From Acanthochromis polyacanthus (lineage: Eukaryota; Chordata; Actinopteri; Pomacentridae): a stretch of DNA of 64,000 bases. The notes beneath the pieces are model-generated. The model was not told the DNA's origin. It did not search any database and saw only the letters and a list, made by a program, of their open reading frames with translations. Within the stretch, counting starts at the first letter, position 1; each line of letters starts with the position of its first letter. Both the position numbers and the translations under genes were made by a program. The stretch covers positions 31,936,067-32,000,066 of the forward strand of contig NC_067117.1 in assembly GCF_021347895.1 (NCBI RefSeq), read 5' to 3'. Shown here piece after piece: positions 55,501-64,000 of the stretch.

Positions 55501-58500
55501 GGATCATAAGACGTCATTTTCACACATGGATTGACTCCACAGAGTCCAGACCTCAGCCCCACTGAGAATCTCTGGGATGCGCTGGAGAAAACTTTGTCTG
55601 ACTCTCCCATCATCAACATAAGATCTTGGTAGAAAATTAATGCATCTCTGGACAGAAATAAATGCTGTGACGTTGCAGAAGCTTATTGAAACGATGCCAG
55701 AGTGAATGTGTGCCGTTCACAGAGCTAAAGGAGGTCCAGTGAAATATCACAGTACTTGTTTTTTGGATGGGCAGTCATAATTACATTATTATGTGTTCTC
55801 TTTACCTTGTGATCTTTGTAAAGACAGAAAAAAATAATTTCTCAGACTTTTTACATCCCTAATGATCAACCAACTCCTGACTGTTTAACCCACACTGGAC
55901 TTCCTGGACTGAAGCACCTGTTCAAGTGATCTGTCGGATTTAATGACTAAAAACAAATTATGCTAGTTTATTTAATCCTGGCTGAGATCTGACCACAACC
56001 GCAGCACGTTCATCAGCACGCTGTTTTCCTTGTCTAAGTTAGATGTCTAAACAAGAATGACACCTCTGTACAGGTGGAAATGAGCTATAAAAAACAGCAG
56101 ACAGGAGATCTGAGTCTGCTGTGCCAGCACAAACATTTCTTTTCTTGCCATTTTTCACAACTCAAACCTCCAAACACAGAGTTGAGAGTTGTGCTGCATG
56201 GAGCTGTGAGCTCACCGTGTCCTGTCTGTGTGTGGAATACTGATGAGGAAAGGCTGCCGGGGGAAACGTCAGCAATTATGGAGGCAGGAGATGCTTTTTA
56301 TTTTGTCGCCCACCCTAAAATCCTCCAGACGCTTTAAAAAAAAAAAAACACCTGATTGCTCTGTGTGGGAATCAGAAACTGAAGCGGGTGATGAAGATTG
56401 AGGGTCTTACCTTGAGCTCCTTGCGAGCCTGAGCCCTCCTGTAGAGAGCCTTGACATTGCTGCCGTCAATCATCAGGGCCTCGTCACAATCCCTGACGGT
56501 GTCTTTGTACTGCTTCACTGACAGGTAGCACAGCGCCCTGATCACACAAACACAGCAAACCACAATCAAGCATCTGAAAACAAATTCAAGCCAAACACAG
56601 CAAGGCCTCTTTTAACCTTGAACTCTTCATGCATAAAATGTTTGTGAACACATGTGAGTGTTTCAGTGAACAACATTTCTCAGACAGGAAGGTCTCTCTT
56701 TTTATTTATTTTTTTACTGTTTGCTGGTTTCCAAGAAGGCTGTAAAATTACTGCAGCCTACACTTCACTCCAGACAGTTTAGGATTTGCATTTATTCTTA
56801 AAACCCCGTAAAGCCTCAAGTTAAGAAATAGCCAGAAAAATCTATTATTTTTTTGTTGGCAACTTTTTGCTCACAACAATCTAAACCAGGGGAGGTAAAC
56901 TCATTCTACTTCAGGGGCCACATTCAGCCCAATCTGATCTCAAGCGGACTGGAAAGTCACAGTATAATAACCTAGAAATGACCACAACTCCAATGTTTCC
57001 TTTTTTTTAGTGCAAAAAAAAAAAAGTCCATCTAGAAATATTCACATTTAATGAATTGTCTTTTTATAAAACATTATGAACAACCTGAAATTTCTCAAGA
57101 AAAACAAATCCAATTTCAACAGTATTATGTGTAACACTCACTCTGGAATAGTTCATTGTTGGCCGTCAAGATTCCAACATGAACGAGACACCTGCCAGTC
57201 ACAATCAGTCACAATCAGACACTTGGGCTGAATCCCAAACCGCCCCCTACACACTATCCCTACACGCTACCCCTCCGTTTGCGCGTTCCCGCAGAGGGTC
57301 CTCCATATTAAGGGCCGTCCCAAACCGCGTAGTGCGGAGGGAGAGTGGACTGTTCAGCCCTTAAATAGCGAGTCTGCATCGATGCTCACTCTGGACAACT
57401 TTTTCAGAAGTGCAACGTCGAAATGGAGGAGGAAACAACATATCGATGTCAGTTCCACATGTGTCCATTATTTCTCCCACGCCTTTTTCACACTGACAGA
57501 ACATCACAAAAAGAGTGGTGAAAAAAGATAAAACAAAAGAAACAAATATTCTCTGCTGACGTTTGATTTAATTGTGCGCCCCCTGACACCTTAAAATTTG
57601 AACACAACTGACAGAATTCATTTATTCATTCATTCATTTGTTGGATTTGAAATGCCAGACAATAGGATTGGAAAACATGCGAGTGAAAAAAAGTGGGATG
57701 CTTTCGTCTTCTGGAAGCAGCAGCGATCCTTGATAGTTGCAGCCTGTGCCACAGCGCTACAGCCACGCACAGTAGGCGTCTTTGTGTTACCATGGCGATG
57801 ACGTCTTCCGTTTTCCGGTGAGGCGACAGGGCGCCCCATTCTTGACGATCGTATTTATACCCTCCCCCTTCAATAATAGGTGCCCTCCACAGCTGCGAGT
57901 GTGACTTCTTTTGGAGTGACACTCGGTAGTGGAGGGGGAGTGTGTAGGGGGCGGTTTGGGATTCATCCAAGCAGTCACAGTCAGTCACTTCCACATTACT
58001 GGACCTCCTCACCGTCAGTCAACACCCCTGAACCAATCCCCAGCAGTCTCTCTCACCTGGAATCCACCCCATTCCTTTGTTTGAAGCACATCAGCTTCAT
58101 TCAGTCACACACAGCAGGAATTTGAACAGGATCACCTCACACATCTCTGGAAACCACTCACTTTTCACAAGCCTGGACACTTGGAACTCATACCATTAAC
58201 CCTTTAAGCTTCAGTCAATTCCAGCCGTTTTCAGTACAAAAAAATCGCTAATATTCTATTTTTAAATTTAAAAAAATTACAAAAAATACGGGGAATATTG
58301 GACGGGCATCGCGAGGTGCTTTTCCTTGAAAAGGACCGATTCGGGGATTTTATACCGACTTCAGGACATGTTTTGGACAAAATAGTTTACTGGCTTGTGT
58401 CATCTGGATGTAAAAGGTTGGATTATGGCCGTTTTTTGTGGAATCTTTTTTTGTGTGTAATAATAAACCCGGAAATGTGAGTCGCGCTGTGTGCGTTGAA

Positions 58501-61500
58501 GCCGTGTACAGAGAACGGATGGATGAATATTCGTTTTTGTCGGACAAATGTGTTTTTCTCACCCGCTGTGGTAATTGCATCTGAAAGTGGTTTATACCGG
58601 CGGATTCATGAGAATCTAAGCTTTCCATCGGTGTATAGTGTTTGTATAATCGTGTTTGCAGCCGTCGGACATTCTTGAAATTCCTATGCAAATTAGTAGG
58701 TGTACTGCCGGCGGTACACTGAAGCTTAAAGGGTTAAGGAGGAAGTGAGTTAAACTTTTGCTAAGCATGTTAAAATCTTTTTAGTATCATGCTAATGCTC
58801 ATACAAATGCTAAGCCTTCACCCCTGGAACCCTGCTTTTGGATTTCTGGATGTCCCCCACCTGAACCCATACTGTGCTGAATGTTGGTTAGGCTTCAATG
58901 GAGAATTTGATTTGATGGCGAGCTACCCTGGAACTAACTGTAAACAGTTGGCTAGATCACCCCTTCGCCCACCCCACTGTTGGCAGGCCTCACAGCCTCA
59001 TCCCTTCCCCACTGGTGTGGTAGGACTTGCTTGCTTTAGATAGACTGATTCACCTTGGTTGGATTTGTTTTGTCTCTTTCATGGACTTGTTTTGAATGAA
59101 CTATTTTAATTAACACCGCTGGCAACAGTGGAACCACGCTCACCTGTATTTATTGCCAAGCTGAATCTAGCACTGTTGCTTTTGATTGTCAAACGTGAAG
59201 CTACTGAATTCTAGGTAAATGTTTAATTTATTCTCAATCTGATTTTCTGTTAATGTTTTGGTTTATTTATTTTTTGGTCATTGTTTTGACTTGATGTATA
59301 AAAGTATTTTTGTTTATTAATTTTTTTTTAATACATTACTGGTAATCTAATTTGAGCCTTGTGTTCATTAATTTTCACACAGCTCCCAGAGCCAAACCTT
59401 TCCATAGCCTAGCCCTTAGCCCACCATTCCAAGTGCTACATATGTCTCAGTTTGTCATTTACAAATCACAGTTTATCTACAAAAAGACATAAAACATTTA
59501 GTCACAGGTATCTGGAACTGAATGATATAACTTGATGATCAAAACGATAGAAGTCAGACAAAAAACAACCATAACAAGACAAAACATTACAAAAAGGAGA
59601 CAAAATGACAAAAACAAGAAACAAAACAAGAAAATAAGACAAACGAGAGAAAAAATTTGACAAATTACAAATGTGCAACAAAAAATAGACGAATGACAAA
59701 AAAATTACACAAATGACATAATAAAAGACAGACGCGGCAAACAACACAAGCGAGACAAAAAATAGACAAAACAACAATGATGCACCAAACAATGAACAGA
59801 GCAAAACACAAAATGAAAATTAAGACAAAATACAGTGTTCACACTTAAAAAAAAAAAAAAACTGTGATTACAGAGTGGAAACAGACATCAGTATACAAGA
59901 CATCAGCAGCTACCATGAGCTTCATTGGATGCATTTGGTAAGTTTTAAACTGACTCCTAAAACACCCAGACGTAGAGGCGTTTTGTGTAATGCAACAATA
60001 AGAGTCTCCACCGTGAAAACAAACACTACTGAAATTCCTGTTTCAAAAGCTGATATTGGAATTGCAGTCACAGCATTATTATCACAGTTTACTGAATCTG
60101 AGTAATTCTCGGCATGCCACAGAAAACAGTTTTTGGACTGTAGGTAAAAATGTTTTTAAAAACAGATTCTGTCCACAATAAACCTGCAGATGTAGAGAAG
60201 AATGAGTGGCTCACCGGTTGGTGTAGGTTGTGACCTCAGTGGGGTTGAGTTTGAGGCTCTGGGTGTACTTTTCTATGGCCTTCTTATGCTCTCCTTTCTT
60301 CACCAGGGCGTTGCCTTCGTCTTTCAGGGCCTGGCCTTTCTTTCTGTCTTTGTCACTGGGCGCTGATGAGGATTTAAAAAAAAAAAAAAGATTGAAAAAG
60401 TAAATCAAAGCATGCCGTTCACATGCTGCAGGACTCAGATGTTTTGCTGGTTTTACTGCAGTTTTCAAAGCACATTTTCACACAATGTCTGTTTCACATA
60501 AATAGAGCTAAAGTTGCATCATACACACTGCCATTCAAAAGCACGAGGTCACTTAGAAATGTCCTTATTGTTGAAAGAAAAGCCGTTTTTTCCAATGAAG
60601 ATAAGGGGTACAGAGGAACATTTCCAGCAACCATCACTCCTGTGTTCTAATGCTACATTGTGTTAGCTAATGCTGTTGAAAGGCTAATTGATGATTAGAA
60701 AACACCTTTGTTCAATTATGTTAGCACATGAATAAAAGTGTGAGTTTTCATGGAAAACATGAAATTGTCTGGGTGACTTCAAACTTTTGAATGTAGTGTA
60801 TATAGTGGAGCTAATTCCATATTTAGTGACCACAGCTTGTACAGCTTTTTGTGTCTGGCTAAGTCCTTCTGATCGCATTGAGGAATTTTCAGCGGATTTT
60901 TTTTCTGCAGATTTGTTTCAGACATCTTACAGGTGCATCATGTTTAAGATCTAATCACATATTTAATGATGTTCAATCAGCGGACTGTGAGAGACACTTT
61001 TAAAGCTTCACTCTGTGTTTCTTCAAGCGTTTCATGGTAGATGTTGAGGTCTGTTTCAGAATGTTATTCTGTTGGCAAGATTCTTCAAATGCTGCCCCTT
61101 TTTTTCTTCAAACATACAGTACCGTTCAAAAGTCTGCGGTCACTTAGAAATGTCCTCATTTTCTTCATGAAAAGCAATTTTTTTGTCAATGAAGACAACA
61201 TTAAATCAATCAGAAATCCAGTCTAGACATTGTTAATGTGGTAAATGACTATTCTAGCTAGAAACAGCTGATTTTTAATGGAATATCTCAATAGCGGTAC
61301 AGAGGAACATTTCCAGCAACCATCACTCCTGTGTTCTAATGCTACATTGTGTTAGCTAATGGTGTTGAAAGGCTCATTGATGATTAGAAAACCCTTGTGC
61401 AGTTATGTTAGCACATGAATAAAAGTGTGAGTTTTCATGGAAAACATGAAATTGTCTGGGTGACCTCAAACTTTTGGATGGTAGTGTATAAATGTATAAA

Positions 61501-62925
61501 GAGATGCCATTTTTGAACCTTAAATAAAAATAACAAATCCAGTTTGTGACAACTAAATTTACAGGGTTTCTCTGTAGAAAACATAAATTTACGTACCAGA
61601 TTTGTTTGTTTGCTTGGTGCCGTTCTGTTGTGGTGTGGGGTTTGGTTGTGGTGTGGGGTTTGGTTGTGGTGTGGGGTTTGGTTGTGTGGCCTTGGCTGCA
61701 TTTTGTTGGGCGAGTTTCTCCTTCACAGACAGAGGAACTGTGGGGATGGGAGGAAGCTTTTCTCTCCATGATGGACCATCTGCCTCTGTGAGTGCCTTTG
61801 TCATCCTGCAAAACAGGAAAAAAACAAAACAAATACTTTGTTTAGTGCTTTATAAAGAAGCAGATGCAGCTTGTATGCTGCACAGAAAAGGTAAAGGATG
61901 AAAGCCTCTGGTACTGGAGGCCATTTTTAAATTATGCTGGTCAGCTGTGTTAAAGCTCAGAATAGCTGGACAGTGGGTTAAAACCAAAACTATCTGGTCT
62001 GGATAGCTTTCACACTGAATAATTTACTGTGTTTGTCAACCTTTAACTGTAAACCAAATGGATAAAATTAGATCAGTGTAACTAAGGCTGCAGAGAATAT
62101 CGCATCCAGGTGACATCTGAAATAAAAGTTTCAGTCACATTTTACACAAAAATGCAACTGAAAGTTAATGTTTTTTCGGGCACTGTAAATCTCAACTGAG
62201 CATTCCAGCTTTCATTTCAAAGCAGAGAATACTGCTGACACAAACACAGCTGACACTGATGTAAGCAATCCTTCATGACAAATAAAACATGTCCGGTCTA
62301 CCTGTTGGTGCCGTCATGAGCCGCTGCTATGTTGCAGTCAATCTGCAGAGCGGTTTTGTAGTCTATGTAAGCCTGTCTGTAACGCTCCAGAGCTTCGTAG
62401 GCAGCAGCGCGACGAAGCAAAGACTTCACATTGAAGGGGAACAACTCCAGAGACCTGCGAAAAAACATGTACAGATTACAAGGTGGGTATTTTCTTCAGC
62501 TGAGACAGCAGAATGGAATTATATTGTTATATTGTTGTTTGACTCAAGGCTAAAACCTGCACGATAAACACCTGAAATGTGTCTTTTAAAACCATTTAAG
62601 GGAGATTAAACTGTATTGTAACTCAAAGTCTCTGGATATTCTTGAACATCAGAGCCACATTTGAAAAGAAAAGCCAAGTTAGAGAAGCCAGAAACAATAA
62701 AAGGTGAGAAAGTGAAGCCCAAATAGAAGAAGAAAAATGACAAAAACTAAGAAAGCTGCACAAAATGAAAACTCAGAATTACAAAACTGGGTGTAAAATG
62801 ATAGACATACAAAAAAAACACTTACATGTTGCAGTCTTTGACGCATTCTGCACAGTTACCATCCTTCAGGTAGCTGGCTGCACGGTTAGAGTACAAAATG
62901 CCCAAATCCTCTGGGTTCTTTTTAC
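52450..62925 (-). CDS. tomm34: tomm34, 34-kDa TPR co-chaperone (5'-partial, six exons)
   Basis: Exons on the minus strand, in transcript order: 62826-62925, 62302-62454, 61597-61805, 60215-60362, 56411-56537 and 52450-52548. All introns are GT-AG and the frame is continuous for about 277 residues to TAG. TOMM34 is a cytosolic, partly mitochondria-associated scaffold. Its N-terminal TPR clamp binds Hsp70 and its C-terminal clamp binds Hsp90 during precursor import. TPR1 shows [14 protein letters not shown] and [20 protein letters not shown]2 shows [29 protein letters not shown] and [10 protein letters not shown], giving the K-N-N-K-R carboxylate-clamp pattern. The linker carries a PQPNPT repeat. 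The human protein is about 309 aa, so roughly 35-45 N-terminal residues (the start exon) are missing; they are probably right of the window. Confidence 0.95.
52727..53066. mobile_element. MITE family A copy in the last tomm34 intron
   Basis: It begins actaccgttcaaaagtttgg and ends ctcaaacttttggatggtag. It has a short internal deletion near 52965. Confidence 0.8.
53067..53182. repeat. duplicated tomm34 intron/exon edge
   Basis: About 116 bp is almost the same as 61490-61607 (three differences seen). That source contains the donor side of the linker exon, including its last 11 exonic bases. It is followed at 53183-53290 by another partial family A MITE. Confidence 0.8.
53183..53290. mobile_element. 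MITE family A, partial copy
   Basis: It runs from aactgatgattagaaaaccc to aaacctttaaacggtagtgc, only the right third of the element. It starts abruptly at the duplicated tomm34 exon edge. Confidence 0.7.
53738..53852. mobile_element. MITE family A, partial copy (left third)
   Basis: caaccattcaaaagtctggg, then gtcattcagaaatgtcctta and ttgttaatgtggtaaatgac match the family A left end. Confidence 0.65.
53853..54609. other. tomm34 last intron, no supported feature
   Basis: AT-rich. Nothing recognisable. Confidence 0.4.
54610..55777 (+). mobile_element. Tc1-like transposon with broken transposase
   Basis: Ends CACTGCCCGTCCAAAAA and TTTTTTGGATGGGCAGTCA are inverted and flanked by TA on both sides. 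In changing frames the body gives [20 protein letters not shown] (the Tc1 VMWSDES catalytic block), then a Gly-rich middle and '[17 protein letters not shown]'-type remnants near 55530-55580. It is 1168 bp, with shifts and stops, so it is inactive. Confidence 0.85.
55778..56410. other. intron sequence 3' of the Tc1 copy
   Basis: No feature recognised. The ORF at 56074-56337 has no family motif. Confidence 0.4.
56411..56537 (-). CDS. tomm34: tomm34 exon (TPR2 middle)
   Basis: The acceptor is tgtgatcag and the donor gtaaga. It encodes (R)[18 protein letters not shown], then [20 protein letters not shown] and KELK, ending in phase 0. VKALYRR holds the last clamp Lys/Arg. The 3.7-kb intron upstream of this exon (in transcript order) carries the three-level transposon nest. 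Confidence 0.96.
57223..57970. mobile_element. 748-bp TIR MITE nested in the LTR-like element
   Basis: Inverted ends, TTGGGCTGAATCCCAAACCG on the left and CGGTTTGGGATTCATCCAA on the right, each extend inward through a matching run ending ccccctacacact. Flanks are TCAGACAC / GCAGTCAC (6 of 8 match). It is probably a hAT-type MITE; the class is uncertain. Confidence 0.7.
58200..58733. mobile_element. piggyBac-like MITE, 534 bp
   Basis: Perfect 16-bp TIRs CCCTTTAAGCTTCAGT / ACTGAAGCTTAAAGGG sit between TTAA on both sides (58196-58199 and 58734-58737). The TTAA target and CCC start are hallmarks of piggyBac elements. No transposase was recognised. Confidence 0.88.
60215..60362 (-). CDS. tomm34: tomm34 exon (start of TPR2)
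   Basis: The acceptor is cctcatcag after a long T tract and the donor gtgagc. It encodes [20 protein letters not shown], then [20 protein letters not shown] and TEVTTYTN. It supplies the Lys and both Asn clamp residues that grip the EEVD end of Hsp90. Confidence 0.95.
60527..60802. mobile_element. MITE family A, internally deleted copy
   Basis: It begins cactgccattcaaaagcacg and ends cttcaaacttttgaatgtag. About 95 bp between aatgaagata and ggggtacaga is missing. Confidence 0.75.
61116..61489. mobile_element. MITE family A, full copy beside a tomm34 exon
   Basis: It runs from cagtaccgttcaaaagtctg to cctcaaacttttggatggta, ending about 108 bp from the 61597 exon edge. Confidence 0.8.
61597..61805 (-). 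CDS. tomm34: tomm34 exon (inter-TPR linker with PQPNPT repeats)
   Basis: The acceptor is ctgttttgcag and the donor gtacgt. It starts (R)[20 protein letters not shown], matching the conserved linker of the family. It then runs into a low-complexity Pro/Asn/Thr/Gln segment made by three perfect 18-bp repeats, and ends [11 protein letters not shown]. Confidence 0.93.
61627..61680 (-). repeat. coding minisatellite, 18 bp x 3, in tomm34
   Basis: Three perfect tandem copies of an 18-bp unit (gttgtggtgtggggtttg on plus) encode PQPNPT-type repeats in the linker between the two TPR clamps. The unit length is a multiple of three, so the frame is kept. Confidence 0.9.
61806..62301. other. tomm34 intron without further features
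   Basis: No repeat or RNA gene recognised. The sequence looks unique. Confidence 0.4.
62302..62454 (-). CDS. tomm34: tomm34 exon (end of TPR1)
   Basis: The acceptor is ttttcgcag and the donor gtagac, a less usual donor. It encodes [20 protein letters not shown], then [20 protein letters not shown] and the start of the inter-domain region ([10 protein letters not shown]). It includes the clamp Lys and Arg (VKSLLRR). Confidence 0.95.
62826..62925 (-). CDS. tomm34: tomm34 exon (TPR1, first visible exon)
   Basis: The acceptor is ccttttaag and the donor gtaagt. It begins with two bases of a split codon and encodes [20 protein letters not shown] then [12 protein letters not shown], the second TPR helix pair of the Hsp70-binding clamp. 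Confidence 0.94.
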
Positions 62926-63300
62926 CTTAAAAGGGGAAAAATTGTCTCTTTAGAAGCAGCATTTCAAACTAAAATCAATCTGCTCTGTCCGTCAGAAGAC
63001 CCAAACACAGAAGACTGTCTGAACTGTTAGTATGAAAGAAATATGGAGTCCTTTTACTGATTGAAAAAACATTGATTGTAGTATCAGAACACAGACTGCT
63101 AAAGATCCAATTAGAGTCAATGGCAGTATATTTTCATTATTTAAGAAAATAAATCAATGTGCAGGCATTACTTTATCACTGATGCCATTTTTGCAGTAAA
63201 CAAAATGCACCAAGAGGTATCTCACACAGACATACGACACAAGGTTCAGGTGCCACAACGATCAAACACACTCTACATTTATATCTCTAGGTGGACTACA
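62926..63300. other. tomm34 intron (toward the missing first exon)
   Basis: No start exon is visible on the minus strand here. Confidence 0.4.
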
Positions 63301-64000
63301 TACACTGCTCAAAAAAATTAAAGGAACACTTTTTAATCTAAGTATTGGATCAAGTTAGTCAAACATGTGGGATACTGATCTGGTTAAGTAAGTAACAGAG
63401 GAGGTTTTTAGTCAGTTTAAACTGCTTTGGTGTTCATGAATTTAACAACAGATGCACTAGAGGGGTAACAATGAACAACCCCAAAACAGGAATGAGTTTA
63501 CAGGTGAAGGCCACTCACATTTTTTTCCTTCCTAATGTTTTCTGACTTTTTCAATAGTTTTGCACTTGGCTAGGGCAAGTGTCACTTCTGGTAGCATGAG
63601 GCGATACCTGGACCCTACAGAGGTTCCACAGACAGTCCAACTCCTCCACGATGGCACATCAATGCGTGCCATTGCCAGAAGGTTTGCTGTGTCTCCCAAC
63701 ACATTCTCAACAGCATTGAGGAGATTTCAGGAGACAGGTAGTTAGTCTAAGAGAGCTGGACAGGACCGTAGAAGCTCCTCAACCCATCAGCAGGACAGCT
63801 ATCTGCTCCTTTGGGCAAAGAGGAACAGGATGAGCACTGCAATAGCTCTACAAAATGAGCTCCAGCAGACCACTGGTGTGAATGTCTCTGATCAAACAAT
63901 CAGAAAGAGATCTAATGAGAGTGGTCTGAGGGCCCAGCGTCCTCTAGTGCCCGCTGTGCTCGCTGACTGGCATCGTGGAGCTCGGTTGACGTTTGCCATA
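63301..64000 (+). mobile_element. Tc1/mariner-type transposon, 5' part, cut by the window end
   Basis: TA followed by CACTGCTCAAAAAAATTAAA and ggaacactttttaat is the typical terminus of a widespread fish element. The transposase reading frame starts within it and runs to the last base. The 3' end is outside the window. Confidence 0.85.
63596..64000 (+). pseudogene. Tc1/mariner-type transposase (partial, one in-frame stop)
   Basis: It reads MRRYLDPTEVPQTVQLLHDG, then TSMRAIARRFAVSPNTFSTA and RRFQETGS, a paired helix-turn-helix DNA-binding head. A TAG at 63746-63748 follows. The same frame continues with KRAGQDRRSS, RNRMSTAIALQNELQQTTGV and VSDQTIRKR to the window edge. The single in-frame stop with no frameshift points to fairly recent inactivation. 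Confidence 0.85.

Larger units (their letters stand above)
57130..59440. mobile_element. TG...CA element with 4-bp TSD (probable solo LTR), itself carrying two MITEs
   Basis: It starts TGTAACACTCACTC and ends CCAAGTGCTACA, and is flanked by TATG on both sides (57126-57129, 59441-59444). Removing the two nested MITEs leaves about 1.0 kb. A TATA-like tataaaag lies near 59299, followed by a T-rich region. TG...CA ends and a 4-bp TSD fit a Gypsy- or ERV-type LTR left by recombination. No internal retroelement genes are present. Confidence 0.65.
56887..59875. mobile_element. hAT-type MITE family C, split by an insertion
   Basis: The left end CAGGGGAGGTAAACTCA starts at 56887. The element runs to 57129, is interrupted, and resumes at 59445 with tctcagtttgtcatttacaa, then the ggtatctggaactgaatgat block and a gacaaaa-rich tract. 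Joining the two parts at TATG restores the same order as the copy at 41988. Confidence 0.8.

Noticed and set aside
57598..58012. ORFs inside the 748-bp TIR MITE
   Set aside because: No transposase motif; the element looks non-autonomous.
61435..61832. Minus-strand ORFs with HTTTKPHTT- or NQTPHH-type repeats
   Set aside because: Out-of-frame readings of the tomm34 linker minisatellite; the true frame gives PQPNPT and joins the neighbouring exons.

Overview
This is eukaryotic DNA, almost certainly from a teleost fish. It holds two spliced, vertebrate-type genes with long introns, and it is packed with transposon families typical of ray-finned fish: Tc1/mariner, hAT, PIF/Harbinger, piggyBac-like, L2 LINE and tRNA-like SINEs. 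The species cannot be named from the sequence. There is no sign of a bacterial or viral operon and no CRISPR array, and I found no tRNA or rRNA gene.

Gene 1 (+ strand, about 17.1-46.15 kb) is a complete ywhab (14-3-3 beta). A CpG-rich promoter with a perfect CRE, two ETS-type sites and a GC box lies at about 16.87-17.1 kb. It is followed by a probable non-coding first exon, six coding exons (23349-43346, joining in frame to 244 residues) and a 3' UTR of about 2.8 kb ending near AATAAA at 46123.

Gene 2 (- strand, about 62.93-52.05 kb) is tomm34, the TPR co-chaperone that bridges Hsp70 and Hsp90 and binds mitochondrial precursors. Six exons including the stop codon are present. The start exon is not visible and probably lies to the right of the window. 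The two genes converge tail to tail. To my knowledge this matches the YWHAB/TOMM34 neighbourhood of human chromosome 20q13, but no pabpc1l is visible between them.

The left 16.8 kb has no supported gene. It carries an L2 LINE 3' end split by a 1663-bp hAT element, two decayed Tc1-type pieces, many copies of one ~370-bp Tc1-type MITE (called family A here), several copies of a tRNA-like repeat (family B), and a nested cluster at 15.6-16.36 kb. The introns hold further datable insertions: a 570-bp TIR element carrying a RecQ-helicase-like fragment (29909-30478), two hAT elements, a Harbinger element with a DDE-transposase fragment, an inverted-repeat pair in ywhab intron 6, and a three-level nest in a tomm34 intron (hAT MITE, then a TG...CA LTR-like element, then a TIR MITE plus a piggyBac-like MITE). 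A decayed Tc1 copy and the 5' part of another Tc1/mariner-type transposon lie in and beyond tomm34. The window ends inside the second.

I found no wholly new biological system. The most unusual items are the RecQ-bearing TIR element, a 35-bp palindrome flanked by 9-bp direct repeats, a coding minisatellite in the tomm34 linker, and a duplicated tomm34 exon edge carried next to a MITE.
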